From: Cliona cf. orientalis
Lineage: Eukaryota; Porifera; Demospongiae; Clionaida; Clionaidae
DNA length: 64,000 nt
NCBI GenBank assembly: GCA_963930775.1
Contig: OZ005702.1
Span: 3,348,001 to 3,412,000 of the forward strand
Direction: 5' to 3'
Part shown: positions 38,591-53,500 of the stretch, one piece after another
How the letters are laid out: each line of letters starts with the position of its first letter
Numbering within the stretch: position 1 is the stretch's first letter
Position numbers and translations under genes: made by a program
The notes under the pieces: model-generated
What the model was told of the DNA's origin: nothing
Databases searched by the model: none
What the model saw: only the letters and a program-made list of their open reading frames with translations

Positions 38591-41500
38591 TTAATCCGAA
38601 TCTGTATCCTCCTCTAAACTACTAGTTCTGTAACATTCTGTGAGCATTTTCAGTCTATGCATCAGCTCAGTGTAGTTATCTGGCTCCAGACAGGTTGACA
38701 TGAAAGAAGGATGCTTTCGTATGTTGACTGTGTTAAGATTGGCAGTAAGTGCTGTAACCAACTCCCCAACTCCAGAGTCAGATTGAAGTGAGCCACAAAC
38801 AGCAGCTGAGAAATGAGAAATGGAAATATGGCAGGAAACGTATAATTAATCACATGTTTCAGAGTGCAATTAGGGCAGTAATCAGTACTCTTACTAGTCT
38901 CGTGGCCCAGCCCCCTTAAACGCACGCGAAAAAGGGGTCTGGTAACATTGTGCACAACGAGTTGTCGCAGCGGAATGCAATAATTGCGTACTTGCAGTTT
39001 CGCGTTTTAGATTCGAAAACTAGTCTACTTTTTGCTGGCCAAAACGACCTGTTTTATGATCGCTATCGTTTCTACGATAGTTTCGTTGCCTCTATCACTC
39101 ACCTTTTCGAAGTAAATCTTCAGAGTTTGAGCAGTCTCTTTTTCGCGTGCGTTTAAGGGGGCTGGGCCACGAGACTATACTCTTACTTGTATGAGTATGG
39201 TTAGTAATAGAATGCATGAGCGACAGCAAGTGCTATTTGGCTGTATGAGTACATGTAAGAGTACTATTGTTGCCCTTTTTGCACGAGGATTCAAGTGTGT
39301 GATTAATTGATAACAGTTTTCCCTAGGCTATAGCAGGAGTACCAATTACAGAGTAAGAGTACAATTACAGCTGTAATCCCTACTCTTGCCTATGGGAATG
39401 ATGTATCTGTTTTATGATCGCTATCGTTTCTACGATAGTTTCGTTGCCTCTATCACTCACCTTTTCGAAGTAAATCTTCAGAGTTTGAGCAGTCTCTTTT
39501 TCGCGTGCGAGACTATACTCTTACTTGTATGAGTATGGTTAGTAATAGAATGCATGAGCGACAGCAAGTGCTATTTGGCTGTATGAGTACATGTAAGAGT
39601 GCTGTTGTTGCCCTTTTTGCACGAGGATTCAAGTGTGTGATTAATTGATAACAGTTTTCCCTAGGCTATAGCAGGAGTACCAATTACAGAGTAAGAGTAC
39701 AATTACAGCTGTAATCCCTACTCTTGCCTATGGGAATGATGTATTGTGACTAATCACTATACTATTACAAGGGATATGGTCATGTGTGTGTTTAATTTTC
39801 AATTTTAAACACTTAAATTTATGAATTTTATGTTATCCCCTATCAAGTTCCTGGAGTGGTATAATGCAACCTCGATTATCCGGATCTCATTTATCCAGAA
39901 CCTCGATTATCCGGACTAGCTGGACACCAGCAAATACATGTACATTATATTACCTCGCATATGCAGAAGGCGTGAACAATGTTCTGTGGGTGTGGTTACA
40001 TGATGAGCTACGGGCTCTATACAACATGTAGGCTTTGCCTTGGTCAAAACTGATCATGAATGACCTTTTCTGAACACTGCTGGCCATGACCATATTATAC
40101 AGGTATCATTGATAGGTTAGGCATCCAGTATGGTAGCAATCAGCCTGTGGATAAAGGGTCCAGATAATCAAGGTTGCATGATACTCACTAGCTATTCAAC
40201 AAAGATCAGCTCCACTGTCACATTAATGTTCGATTTGTACACTGGAACTCACTGATTCTCAGTACACACCACGTCATACATACCTTTCCCATTCATGTGC
40301 AATTCCTCCGGTAGTATTTTGGGAAAGGGTAAGGACAGAGTGAGTGGTTTATTAACCACAGAAAAGTTAGTGGTGGTTAGTGCTGGAGGAAAGTAGTGAG
40401 AGAGATGAAGACCAATTGCCAGGGAGCTATTACCGGCACACAGAGAGTAGCGGTTATCTTGGGGAAAGCTAGAGTGAGAGAAAAATTCCTATCACAGTCT
40501 ATTGTAATTTTAGTAGTTTTTAGCACAAGGGGAAAACTTAATGGTAAATAGTACGTACATGCGTACACAGCATTTTTACTTAATTATTATAGTGGATGGT
40601 AGCTTCATGTACCATACATATACTTATAAATTTCAAACACTGCATGTAGGTATATACATGCATGTAGCTACCTCTGTTGAAATTACTACTTTGGCTCATG
40701 GAAATCACTACAGCAACTAACAGCATGCAACCTCCTACTCTCTCCATATAAAGCAGTGTTTGAAGCCAACCATCATCCATTGAACATTACCAGGATGGGT
40801 AGGTAGGAGGGATTCCCCTGACAGCAATGGCCTGACTCCACCGCACATCAATACTGGGATTACAGAATGGAGTTAGTGGGCGGAGCCTAATATGTAGAGG
40901 AGTGTGGTCTAGTTCTGTTAATATCGAACTCTCCAAAGGTAGTTCAAAGGGAAAACAGAGTCCAACACCACACACCTAAAATGACAATACAATACATGAT
41001 CAACTGCTTAGTTATAATGTGCATGTACACCACTAGTCACTAGGCAAGGCCTCATAAAGAGGTACAGTCATGTAAGTTTAGAACTCGGTCTTTCAGGTAT
41101 GAAATGTATGATGCATATGGCAAAGGGTCGTCAACGTAGCACGTAGATGCTATTATATACGTTACGCATGTATATCATATCTATGATGCCAGTCTCAAAA
41201 GAGCTCTATTGAGGCCCTGAATTTTCCTATAAGTTTATGTTATATCCCCAGTAGCAATTTACTTTATTGAAGATATTACAGTAACCTGTATCAAAATTAT
41301 AGGAAAATTCAGGGCCTCAATAGAGCTCTTTTGATACTGGCGTCATGGTTACTGTAATATCTTCAATAAAGTAAATTGCTACTGGGGATATAACTTATAA
41401 ACTTAAACCACATATGACAGCTTGTGTGCATGCAAGAAATACATGTAACTTGCACTCATATTTTTAGGAAATAATTATGATATATCGCTGCTAGCACCTT

Positions 41501-44500
41501 TGTTTGCTACACAATGAACAAAGTGGATTCCATTTTGGTCAGTTGGAAAGATAAGAATGCTTGTGAGGGAGCCCATGACATTTACATAGCTTTGCAATAA
41601 TATCGTATTTAGCCGATATAGCTAGGCACTGTACCCCCTCACTCTTTCAGTGATGGTAATAATCATATCCTTAGCATGAGTTCAACTGTAGTGATTGGTC
41701 TTATGATTAATGTGAAGTTACCTTTCTTCCTCTCTGAGTGAGTGAGTCGGTGAGGGAGCCAAGAGTATGAGGAGACTGGACCACCCTGTAGAGCAGAGAA
41801 GTCGTCTCCAAGGCTGAGGCCATCACTGATGAACTGTGGTAGGCCAGGGATACCTAAAATAGCAAACAGTGATTCAGAATCTGTACAAATTATAGGGAAG
41901 AAGAGACAAGAATACTCAGAGTGGTACATAACATACCTCGTAGTTTCGCAGATGGAAGTCTCTTAAATTGTGATCAGACATGGTTGGTGTTTGGGGAACA
42001 GTTCTCCATGGATTTGTGAGCAAAGAGAGAGGAAAGAATGCAGAGCAGTGAGAGGACAGACAGTCGAGTGATAGAGCATGGTTCAGCAGTGATGAGTGAA
42101 AGGTCTCAGTCTTGTCCAAGGGCACGGTGAGAGGTGAGGCAGCAACAGCCATCACTGACTTTCTGCCAAATTCATCAGAGAGTTCCTGAGCCAAGCAGCT
42201 GGCAAGGCCTCCAAACCCATTGTCCCAGTCTATCATAAGATGGAAACCTTGGAGATGATCACACTCCTCAGCAAAGAAGTGAAGTCTGTCTTCAAAGTCA
42301 TCTCGAAACTAAAATAATATCTGTAGATAAGCTAATGAGTTATCATAATAGGAATTATGCTACAGAGCTCTAGCTCTCTAAAGCACGTATCTGCATTGAG
42401 AGCTAATTAGCCTTGTCCCCAGCCTTTTACCCACTTTTCAATATTGCATACAGAAAAGTGGGTAAAGGACTGAGGACATTGAGCTAGCAGAAGTAGATGA
42501 TGGCCTCTACAGTGCAGAAACTTTTGGTGTTGAATTACTTCAATACACAAGGTAATCTAACATGGGTAATACAAATACCGGTAGTACACTTTTCATCAGT
42601 GAATCCGACTACATAGCTTTAAGCAACGACTAGGAATCCTAGCCAGAGGGGAATCCTTGGATGCCCACGTATTGTATATAGCCCCTCCATAGCCATAGGC
42701 CTGCTGAAAGTACCCTAATTACTAATATACATGTACGTTTATAATGAAGACATACCTGTCGCTTCTCCCAGACTTGTAGTCCAGCAGGATAAATATCAAA
42801 CCTACCACTGTCACTGTTATATGCATGTTTGATTGATTCATGAAGCAATGGCTAATACCGTAGAATCCCGCGATAATGTGGGGAGGGGGCTTATACGCGG
42901 GATCGTTACATTTCCATGTGACGACCATTACCCACCATTGAATGCCACATGGGCGCGCGATCTCTGTAAGGCCAATGAAACTACATTATTAGTTTCTCGT
43001 CCACCCGTTTTTGTATTTTCATGCGGGCGGGCGGTCATTATTCATTATTCATTATTCATTATTTTGGCATTTTGGGGGTGTGGCTTCCTGGAACCGCCCA
43101 ATTTATTAACAAAATGGAGGCGTGGCTGGCATTTCAGGGCAATAATGAAGGCAGATGCGGTAGGTTGAAACAGACGCGGGCGGGGACGAGAAACTAACAA
43201 TCAAGTTTGTGTGGCCTAATCTCTCTGGCTGTTTGGTGGGCAAAACTCGAGAAAAACAACAAAGTAAGGCATAATATGACACACATAGCGAGTTTACTAG
43301 CTGTAGCTACTATTTTTATTGGCTTTAATACGGACTCTATTTTACAGTCAGGGAGGGAGGGCTTATACGCGAGACAAAATTACCTATGCAGGAACTTGAG
43401 CTAAAACTGCAGAGCAGTGTTTCATACAGAATCATGGCTTTTGAGATAACTATGTTGGGGAGCTGATGCCATTTGGGGTGGGAAAGTAATACAAAGTATA
43501 GCAGTGAGAGAAAATCTTGAGGGGGGAAACTTGAGCTTTGGGGTGGGAAATCCCAGGGCACCCCACCCTCTGTATGAAACACTGCAGAGGGGGGGGGGGG
43601 GGCTAATGCGCGAGGAGGGGGGGCGTAATCACGGGATTCTATGGTATAAGTGTTTAAATTTTCCAGTAATGGAATAGGATACATAATAAAGATTGGAAGA
43701 GTTTGGGCATATGGCACCGTGGCAATAGGAGGCCAGCACTGACGTTATTGAGTGAAGGGGACAGGGGTCACTATGCCAGTGCGACACTGAGTAGGTTAGG
43801 ATTATTTACACATAGGCCAGCCTATTGTTACAAGATACCAGTAGTAGCATACTTTTCTGGAATGGCAATCATGCAGGGCTCGAGCTTGAGCCAGACACAG
43901 ATCACCTGCCAGCTGCTACAAACAATTGACCGGTCTCAGAACTGGGGTCTCCTACGTACTTCCATAAAGAATCCATGGACACTTTTGACATGGCTTATCT
44001 CTAATGAATACACAACTGTGAGTTACGTATTTGATATCACTTAACTCGTTATGGAAGTATCCAGGAATCATCAATAGAGACTTGGGATGGAGATGTAACT
44101 TTTGAAAATCTGACCAAACTTGAACATTTGACTTCAAGTCATACTGTCGACATTCCATCTCCTAAAATGGAATTTGTTATACTATATATATAATATATAT
44201 ATATATATATACAACAAAAATATTTTTCAGACAGTTGTTTTTCTTATATAGTCCATGTCATTACATGAGGGCATGGATATGTATCTAGGATGCGCCCAGT
44301 TGTTATAAGCACGTGGCGGAGAGGAAATCCGCACTACAAGGCTCAGGATCGGTCAGAACTGTAGGGCCGTGTGCCCAAAGAATTGTGACAATCAATACAG
44401 TATCCGTCTGTCCCCCTCAAAAATCATAGTATAGGAATTTCACCCACCTGTATAATACTATTATAGAGGAGTCAAGAACGTTCAAAGGATAGCTAGCACT

Positions 44501-47500
44501 AGTATAGTGTATGCGACTATCCCTACAAATCTTGTCATACATGTATATAATTCTTACTTGATGTTCTAATTGTGCAGTATCATGATGATCTAAATCTGTC
44601 AGAAACTTATTTTTCATAGCTGGCTCAACAAGATGCTCCTCCACATCACCTGTCCTGCAAAAGATGTGATTTTGAAGGGAAAGTTGTTACCACTCATTCA
44701 GCAATTAGAGAAAGTCCTATAATATTATATATATACACTACGTACTTTTCTTATTCAATACCCTTCATCAAATTACTTTTGTTCCCAGACCCACCTTCAA
44801 GGAGGGATGGGCGGCCTGGTATATATACATTGGGGCTTGATGTTACGGGATCTGTCTCACCAATAAGATTCACACCATGTGGTTTACATAAATTATGATC
44901 ATCATGCAATACCACTGTATTGCTGAGAGAGGCTGATGCACTGTCCTGCCAAAACGATGTCTATCACTCAATGTATACTGTATTTGCTCAGCAAAAGGGC
45001 CAGAATCTCCTAGATCAGTTCTGTCAATGGACAGTTTCTCTAAGAATTGCCTCTCTGGCAGCTACTGGTATTAATAAACGCCACTCTCGAACAGTCGCCG
45101 CTCTCAAATAAATGCCGCACAAACTCGGGCTATGAAATAAATAGTAGCCGCGGCGTCTGATCGAGCGAATACGGTACCCAGACCTACATGTAGCCTCGTC
45201 TCCAGGCCACTCCCATATTTTCAAAATATGGGAGTGGTCTGGGGACGAGGCAATACCAGACCTGTTCCCTCCTTGAGACTGGGATCTGGGAACAAGTCCC
45301 GCAACAGATTTCAATTCTCAGTAAAGGTCACCACATGTAGAATATTTTATAAACAGAATGGATTACAAATACTTGCCTCTAAAGTTGGCTGAAGCTTGAT
45401 TACACATTTTCAAAAAAGCAGGCTCACGCATCTGGTGCGTACTATTGCCATAAAGAGATTATTTAGCTAGGTGAATGGCGCATCCAGGCAGATTACTTAG
45501 CAATATTCTACAAGCCATTAGCCAATTTACTTATTTTCTATCATGGACACTTTATATGCATGTACATGTATCTGGTAGACGGACTGGAAACGCGTGCTGC
45601 ATTAACGTTGACGTATGGGTGTGACGGCACTTAACTTCCACTGATACCATCCTCGTTGCTTGTAAACTATGGCGGTGCAGAGATAGTAACCACATCACTA
45701 GTGTCAACAGTGTCGGCTATTTTGTAACGTTTGCCTCTCTTTCAAGTATGCCATAAAAATTTCCCAAAGGCAAATGGTCTTTATCTATGTAACCAAATCT
45801 TAGAAATCAAAGATTCTAACATTTAATTGTCAATAATATTATATTACTGTAGAATCCCGCGATTATGCCCCCCCCCCCCATATGCTAGCATTGGGCAAAA
45901 GTGGGGAGGGGGTTTATACCCGGGATCCTTACATTTCCACCGACTACCGAATGCCACGTCGGCGCGCTATCTCTGGGAAAAACTCGAGAAAATCAACAAA
46001 GTAAGGCATACTATGACACAAATAGCTACTGTTTTTATTGGCTTATGGACTCTAATATTACATTTTACAGTCAGGGAGGAGGGGGGCTTACAAAACTACC
46101 TATGCAGGAACTTGAGCTAAAATTGCAGGGGGGCTTATGCGCGGGGGGCGTATTTGCGGGATTCTACGGTATTATTATTATAAAAGAATTAACTAACATC
46201 CTACTGGCAGATATAATTTTCATGATTCTGACACACTCAGCGACTTCAATATTTGCTGTTTAGATGGAATAATGCCAAAGGTTAAAAAGAATAGAAACAC
46301 ATCTGTTTGACAGGAAGAAAAATGACACCAGGCGCTAGGAAAAAAGCACCAAGGAGAAGTTGCATCTGCTCTGATATGTACTGGAAACCCTGATCCTAGT
46401 TTTATAAGTCTTACTTGAACGTAAAGGGGGAGCTTTAGAGGGGAGAATAAGGAGATTGTAGCAACACTTGATGATACGTACAATGTAACAGTGAGTGGAT
46501 GCTGGACAGTCAGAACGCACGAGTGTGACTTCCTTGCAGCGCTGGTGAAAAGCGAGTGATATAGCAAAGATGCAGTTATTTCAGGGCACATTTATGAGCA
46601 AAATGAAGCAGATACAACAATTCTGACCCTCATCATCAACAGCACACAACAACCAAACAAACTACAACCATTGAGCAAGGGTAAATCGATTGAAGAATGT
46701 ACAGAAGTTTAGTAAGGTCATCAGAGGAAAATACAAGAAATTGGCAAAGAAAGGAAGGAGTACCTAAAGATCAGTGAAGAAGATGAAAGTGAAATAAAGA
46801 TGTTGGTAGATGATGTTATACCAGAGATCAGAAGGAACTACGACAACGATTCTCCCTTTGGCAGGAGCAGACGAAATATAATTCACTTTTAAATTAGAAC
46901 AAGCGTCAGATGCGTTGGCACCCACTTGTTATTCAGTTTTCACTACATCTCTTCTATTCCTCCAGAGTAGCTTATCCAAATTTTACGAACTCTGGCTTTC
47001 TGACTCTACCCTCAGAATGGAAACTGAGGGACTACACTCATTGGTGCTCTGCTCACAGTGGTGTGTAGTTTGAGTACCGGTATTGAGCAAGCGAGGATGA
47101 AAGTGAAGGGTGGACTAGTGTTCCAAAAAAGCATAGGGTGACTTGTTGGATTTTGTGACCTTGGTTAAGCAAATTACAAGATCAATCGTCATCCCCTTGT
47201 GAAGGCAGTGGTGGTGATCAAATCCCTCAGTTGACTAAAAACATGCTAGCATTTACGATCAGGCCAATCTTCCATCCATCACTTGCTTTCATGATAGGTG
47301 CATTGTTCAATTGACAGGCTTCCAATGGTCTGAAATGTCATTGAATCCCCTGAGCTCAGTGACCTACCAGTTGTTGCGGTGACAGCAGATGGTGCTTCAC
47401 ATAACTGGAATTTTTTTCAACTCCGCTGCTTTAGCAAAGATGGAAAAAATTACCCATTCCATTTATCACCAACAGCTACACAGATGGCATGATAATATTA

Positions 47501-50500
47501 CTGTACAATTTCAGAAAAATGATCACACAATATCCAGAGAGCACATTGAAGCACTATCTTTTGGAAGCGGGACACAAAGACTCCAGATGTTCGGCTATGC
47601 CATGAACTTAAGCGAGATTTTATGGCTCAACTCATATTCAAAAATGTAAGTTAACCTTGCAGCTCAAGTAAAATACTACAATCATGCATGCATCTCACTG
47701 TCTCTTGGTTTCAAATTATTGTATATTTAGGTCCTCAATGAATCTGTAGCCAGTGCACTCCAGTTCATGGACAGGGAGGAGACATAAGAGATGTACAAGT
47801 TGATCTGGACAATGCACATATTCTTTGACGGTTTAAATTTCAAATATCCTTCGTAGTTCAAGTTAAAAAGAAAAGACAGCCGTGCTCCTATCACAAACGT
47901 AACGATTGGCGTTTTCAGATGAAAAGTTGTATTTTTAGAACATAAAAAAAATTTATTGCAGTGGTTAAAAAGAGATTTTGGGCTACCTGGATGAGTTGTA
48001 GTTAGAAATAATATTAAGATAATGAAGGAACTTTCTTTGAGTGCAGAAACTCTTGAGGGTTTATGCACCACTGATCGGTTCATGCATATACAAAATATTG
48101 TAACATCTATAATAGGCTTCAAATTTATACAGTGAACTCATTTTTGTGCTCTGGCACCCATTCTTTTGAAGAACAGTGCGCTACATGTTAAGTAAAGTGT
48201 TTTTCCAAGATCCAATTGAAAGATACTTTTCAAAGCAGCAGCACATGGGAGGAGGAAATGAGAATCCTACCGTTGAGCAGTTTCACTCAAACTCAGCTAT
48301 ACTGCGACAGCAAGTACAAAGTGAGCTAAAACAATGAATGTAGAGCTAACGACTCTCACGCCAACCAAGATGCTTCCAAGCCCCTGAAAGACGTCGATAC
48401 CAATAGCAGCTGCTATAATAATTTTGTCAATGCAGTAACAATTGATTTGGTACACATGTATCATGCATTCATCAGGAGCTATCTAAAGATGGCGATAACA
48501 AGTTGTGTTGCCTTCTCAGTACCAATACTTTTTAATGTTTTATGAGTGCCATGATCAAACCTTTTATGCATTACATCTTCCCACAAACGAGTGGGCTCTA
48601 ACTGTATTCCACGTAGTACGGTACAATATTATACTGGTATTGGCGCTGTCAGTTCCCTCCAGATAGATGGCATCGATTAGAATTTTATTGATGTCTTCTC
48701 CCTGTAATACCGAAAGATTTCTCACGTTGAGATGTTGTCTCGCTATTTTCACCACCATCAAGAGCAATTTGTATACCTACAACAATATTATTATATATCA
48801 CAACAGTTAAGATATTAGTGGTAACTCCTCTCAGGTTTCATGTGGCAAAGACCTCTATCAGTTTGTTTGCTCCATGCTTTGGTGTAGTCCTCCACCACGT
48901 CATTGCATAGAGGCTGATCTTTGATTTCATTTCACTCAAAGTCCTCATTCTGCCAACTGTACTTTTGAAGGCTAGAAATTGTGCTTGATTTGATTTAATG
49001 ACGTGATCAAATAGCTCTAAAATGAATGTTCCTCGACTAGTGTGCGTAAATACTTGGTCATTCTTCATTTCTCCTAGTACTTTGGCAAAGGTATCAATTT
49101 TTTGCATTCATTTCCTAATACAGGTACTTAATAATGCTACTCTACAGATAAAGTTCTGGTGGTTTATATGACCAAACTGTAAGTTACATATACACAAAAG
49201 GATGGCACTTTATAGGTGACATCAGCTTTCTGGTAAAGGGTTATATCTGCATACCTTTTACAATCACAACATCTATACTAAAGTACCATAGAATCCCGCG
49301 ATTATGCCCCCACCCTTTTGTGCATGCAAAAGTGGGGAGGGGCTTATATGCGGGATCATTACATTTCTATGTGCGACCATTACTGACCATCGAATGCCAC
49401 GTTGTTGCGCAATCTCTGTACTTTCTCTGGCTGTTTGATGGGAAAAATTCAAGAAAAATGACAAAGTAAGGCATAATAATTATTATGACACAAATATGTG
49501 TAGCCAGTTAGCTAGCTGTGTAGCTCGACTATTTTATTGTGGACTCTAATATCTACACTTTATAGTCAGAGAGGGGGAGGCTTATACATGAGACAAAACT
49601 ACCTATATAGGAACTTGAGCTAAAAGTGCAGGGGGGCGAGGGGGGAGCATAATTGCATAATTCTACGGTAAATGTTTTGCATCCAGTAACAGCACCAGAT
49701 TCGTCATCACTGCTAGAACTAGTGCAGATACTACTAGCCTCTGAGCCATTATTATCACTGGTGTTATCACCACTGCTACTAGCAGAGCTAGCCTCGGACC
49801 TGTAGCCTCCAGCTGCCATTTCAGCTCAGCTGCATACCAGTGTAAAATTCATAAAGACCTGCACTGATTTTGCATGTGCATATCACATATTTATATTACG
49901 CATTGCGCGTGCGGTGGCATGACATCACTTCCTCGTAACATGGATGGTGTATGTACACTTCCAGTCCATCTACCAGATATTGTATTGTCCATGCTTTCTA
50001 TTTAAAGCTGAATGTGATATTAATAACTATTTTTGGCCGTTTAGATAATTAGAGCGAGTATGGTACATCTCAAATCTAAAAATGATCTCAAAGCTCCATA
50101 GTTGCCAACCTTGTAAGAAATGGATGTGGGACAGATGAGCTAACGTGCGCAAAAAAATTGGAGCCATGCCCATTTTTGCATTGCCACACCCACTATTTCG
50201 TCAACGTCCGCGACCACGCACAAAAACCACCTACCACGCCCACTAAATCTCGAGATATACGGACAAAAACAGGGTAGTATACCAAGGTTAGGCTTACGCC
50301 ACACCCCTTTTGTGTATCATACGTAGTGACGTACTATGATGTCAGCATGCCAGCAGAGGTGGAATTCAGGACAAGAGCGGGACATATCCAATATTTTCGG
50401 GACTGTCCCGCCAGTTTCGGAACAGCTGGCAACTATGAAGCTCAAAATATTCTACCACTGCATTAGTATATCAATAAAATTATCCAATTATTATCTATAA

Positions 50501-53500
50501 TGAGTATCATAACGCACCATGCTGGCACATCCTTAGCTCCAGTATGGGTGTCATAGAGTGTGCCTTCTCGCTTTAGTGTCTTCAAAGTACCTGGCAGGTC
50601 CAGTGCAATGAGCCGAGGGGTATAGGTCTGTTCCCCCTGTGATACAATAATAAAAATGAAACATCTTAAAAATGTACTGCAGGCTTGTTTCTTGGAATGC
50701 TATCCCATAATTTCTAACATGAAGTGGGGACTCACTTTGTTCGCACCCAATTTGTATCGCATAGCTGCATACCTGCAGATATGCTACAGGGTATTATAAA
50801 CAGGGTTGTGAAAGGCCTTGTAACCATCTGAAGTCCCTGCCTAAATCAAAAGAATGGTACACCCAAATTGCCATAACTTGACAAGCACAAAAAGAACAAA
50901 AGTTGTAGAATTGCATTGTCAGATACAGGCTAAAACAATATCTGTGTAGAAATGACCAGCTAGTATACACTATTCCTGTCCGAATACCGACATGGGTTTT
51001 AAATATGTATACGTAGTCAAGTGGCCATGGGTTGTCATTTTGCTACTTTTCCCCATCAAACTTCGCTCAACAATATGAGTTTAAGAGGGCTCAGTTTCAA
51101 TTTATCAACAGCTATTTGCGGACAAATGAGCTGCTGAAATTCTCTCTCAGATGCAATTGCCACTTAAGTGCATATGTTATGAAGAAGTATGGGCACGAGT
51201 ATTTGTGACTATTTAGTGAAGATATTGATGAACTTGTCCAGTGAATCTACAAAGTGAGGGAGACGTTTCCTACTGAGGGACGGACGCTATTTGAGATATC
51301 AACAGGCATATAAATATCAATTCATATAGTCTGTACGCTGTGTTAATATGGATGATTGACCATTGATATTACATTATTGTAGTACGTGGCAGAAGCAGAT
51401 CCACCTGTGGAGGAGCCTGTAAGTACCTCCTCATCACTCGTGTTGTCGAAAAGAGATGCAGTGAATCACAGCTAACCAGTGAGAAATCAAAGCAGTATAA
51501 GAAGGTCAAGCCTGAGTTAGATGCAATACAGAGAGGAGAGTGGCTGACAGATACCCATATATCAACTGTCAAGGAGATCCTGAAGAAGCTATTTCCTTCG
51601 ATTTTTGGCCTTCAGAATCCTGTTTATGGTCAGAATTTGAGTTCTAAGCACTTGCCATGAATGGGCCATTCATACAAATCCTGCATGCCGATGGTAATCA
51701 TTGGCTGGCAGTAGGAGTTCACCGATCATTTATCAGGGTTTATGATCAATTTTACAGGACACACAAATGCAGATAGCAAATTTGATAGTGCTGTGAAAAA
51801 GCTATTAATGTCCATACAGTGTATACAATATCAGACTGGAACATCTGACTGTGGACTGTGAGGTTGGGGATGCCCAAAAATGGGGGGTCCCCATATCCCT
51901 ACTACACGTTTAGCCCATTTGCACTAAGCCCGAGGCACAAGAAAAGGCATGAATACGGGGTGCATCACATCACCTCACGCTAGCTCAGTTGGCAAGAACA
52001 TAATGTACAGTCGCTTATGGGAATAAATTCAATATTGGCGTTTCTTGGCGTTTCTTGAGCAAGGCTATCAGCAGGCCAGACCCCAGGCCACATACAAAGA
52101 CCTTATACCATATTGCCTCTAATTTAACGGACATCTCTAATTATCTGGACACCATTTTGAATTATTTTTTTACCTCTAATTATACTGGACAGTCAACAAA
52201 GTTTGAATTTTTGTTGTTCTAATTATCTGGACATCATTGTTCTAATGAGGTACTCACGGCACCTTCGTGATCAGAATCCAAACTTGTCTTCCTGCACTTA
52301 GACGGGATCGAGTCCAACCGGTCTCTTTGCTGGCCGCTTTATTGGTGTTGATTGGAGACTCTGAAGCGATCGTCTCAGTGGAAAATGGCTAAAGCGTGGT
52401 ACTGCTTGAGCAAATTTTGAAATGGACAGCTGCTTGTTTGGTGGTACTGAAGGAGGCGAGTTGTTCTCTTTCCCACCATGAGCAGGGATCGAGCTCCAGG
52501 TACCGTCTCATTTCTCAATCTCTGCAGCTGCTCGATCGCACGTCCATTTGACCGAATGCGCATACGTGAAAGCGTGTTCTAATTCATCGGACACTTCGAA
52601 CGCCAACTATTTTCGTGTGCTCTAATTATAGCGAACATTGTCCAAAATAATTATTTTTCTGGTGTCCGTTAAATTAGAGGTAATACGGTATACTTCTCAC
52701 TACTTGAGCAGATGCATATATGGACCTAGAAGCATCATTTCATTTTTCTGATGGGTGGTTTGATGGCTTCAAGAAGCGACACAGAATCAGCATTAGACGT
52801 TCTATGAATGTATCTCAAAGACCAGCCAGTGACAAGGAGAGTGCAGTGAGATCATTTCACAAAAACATTCGCCACATTGCTCTTCAAGGTGAGCAAACAG
52901 GGAAGGTGGTCCAACCTACACTGATACTGGAGACAAAACTGTTTGGGTTCAAGGGGGTGGATCTGGACTAGCTGGAGAAGCGGCAATGTACTGCATGCCC
53001 AGATTACCTTGTTTATGGATGGCAAGGCCAGAGTCAAGCCACTACTGATTTTTAGGGGGAAAGGAAAACGAATCTCGTTTAGAGAAAAGGTTAGTCACAT
53101 TCATGATGCATGCAACTATCAAACATTACATTTTAATACGCAATGCTGTCTGTCTACTTGTAGCTTCGCTATGATCCTAAAGGACGTGTGGCATTTCAAG
53201 CTAGACAACGCTTGGTGTGATGAAAAGGTGATGCGTGAATGGATTCATCAGCAGTGGAAGCCAGCTTGCAGTGGGGATATGCTCCTTGCTCTTGATGTTC
53301 ATAAAGCCCAGACAACTGACGCAATTCAAGAGTGCCTCAGAAAGGATTGCAAGATCGAACCCGTCTTCGTACCAGCTGGTACTACAAGCTTGGTTCAGCC
53401 AGTGGATGTCGTTTTCAACACTCCATTTAAGGCAGCTGTGGAAAGGGAGGCAACCAAGCACTTCCAAGAAAACTTGAGCAGCTATGTGGAGCGAAGAATC

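Noticed and set aside
41722-41853. The open frame reading GIPGLPQFISDG as the MSTO1 exon product
   Set aside because: The next frame (SLAYHSSSVMASALETTS) fits Misato and matches splice phases on both sides.
43337-43717. 126-codon minus-strand ORF in an MSTO1 intron
   Set aside because: Sequence shared with MITE copies at 45845 and 49284; G-run derived, not conserved as protein.
49553-49819. Serine-rich minus-strand frame as an MSTO1 exon
   Set aside because: Exon 50636-50518 joins exon 44654-44558 directly in phase and matches the family without a gap; the Ser-rich frame has no counterpart and its end overlaps a MITE.
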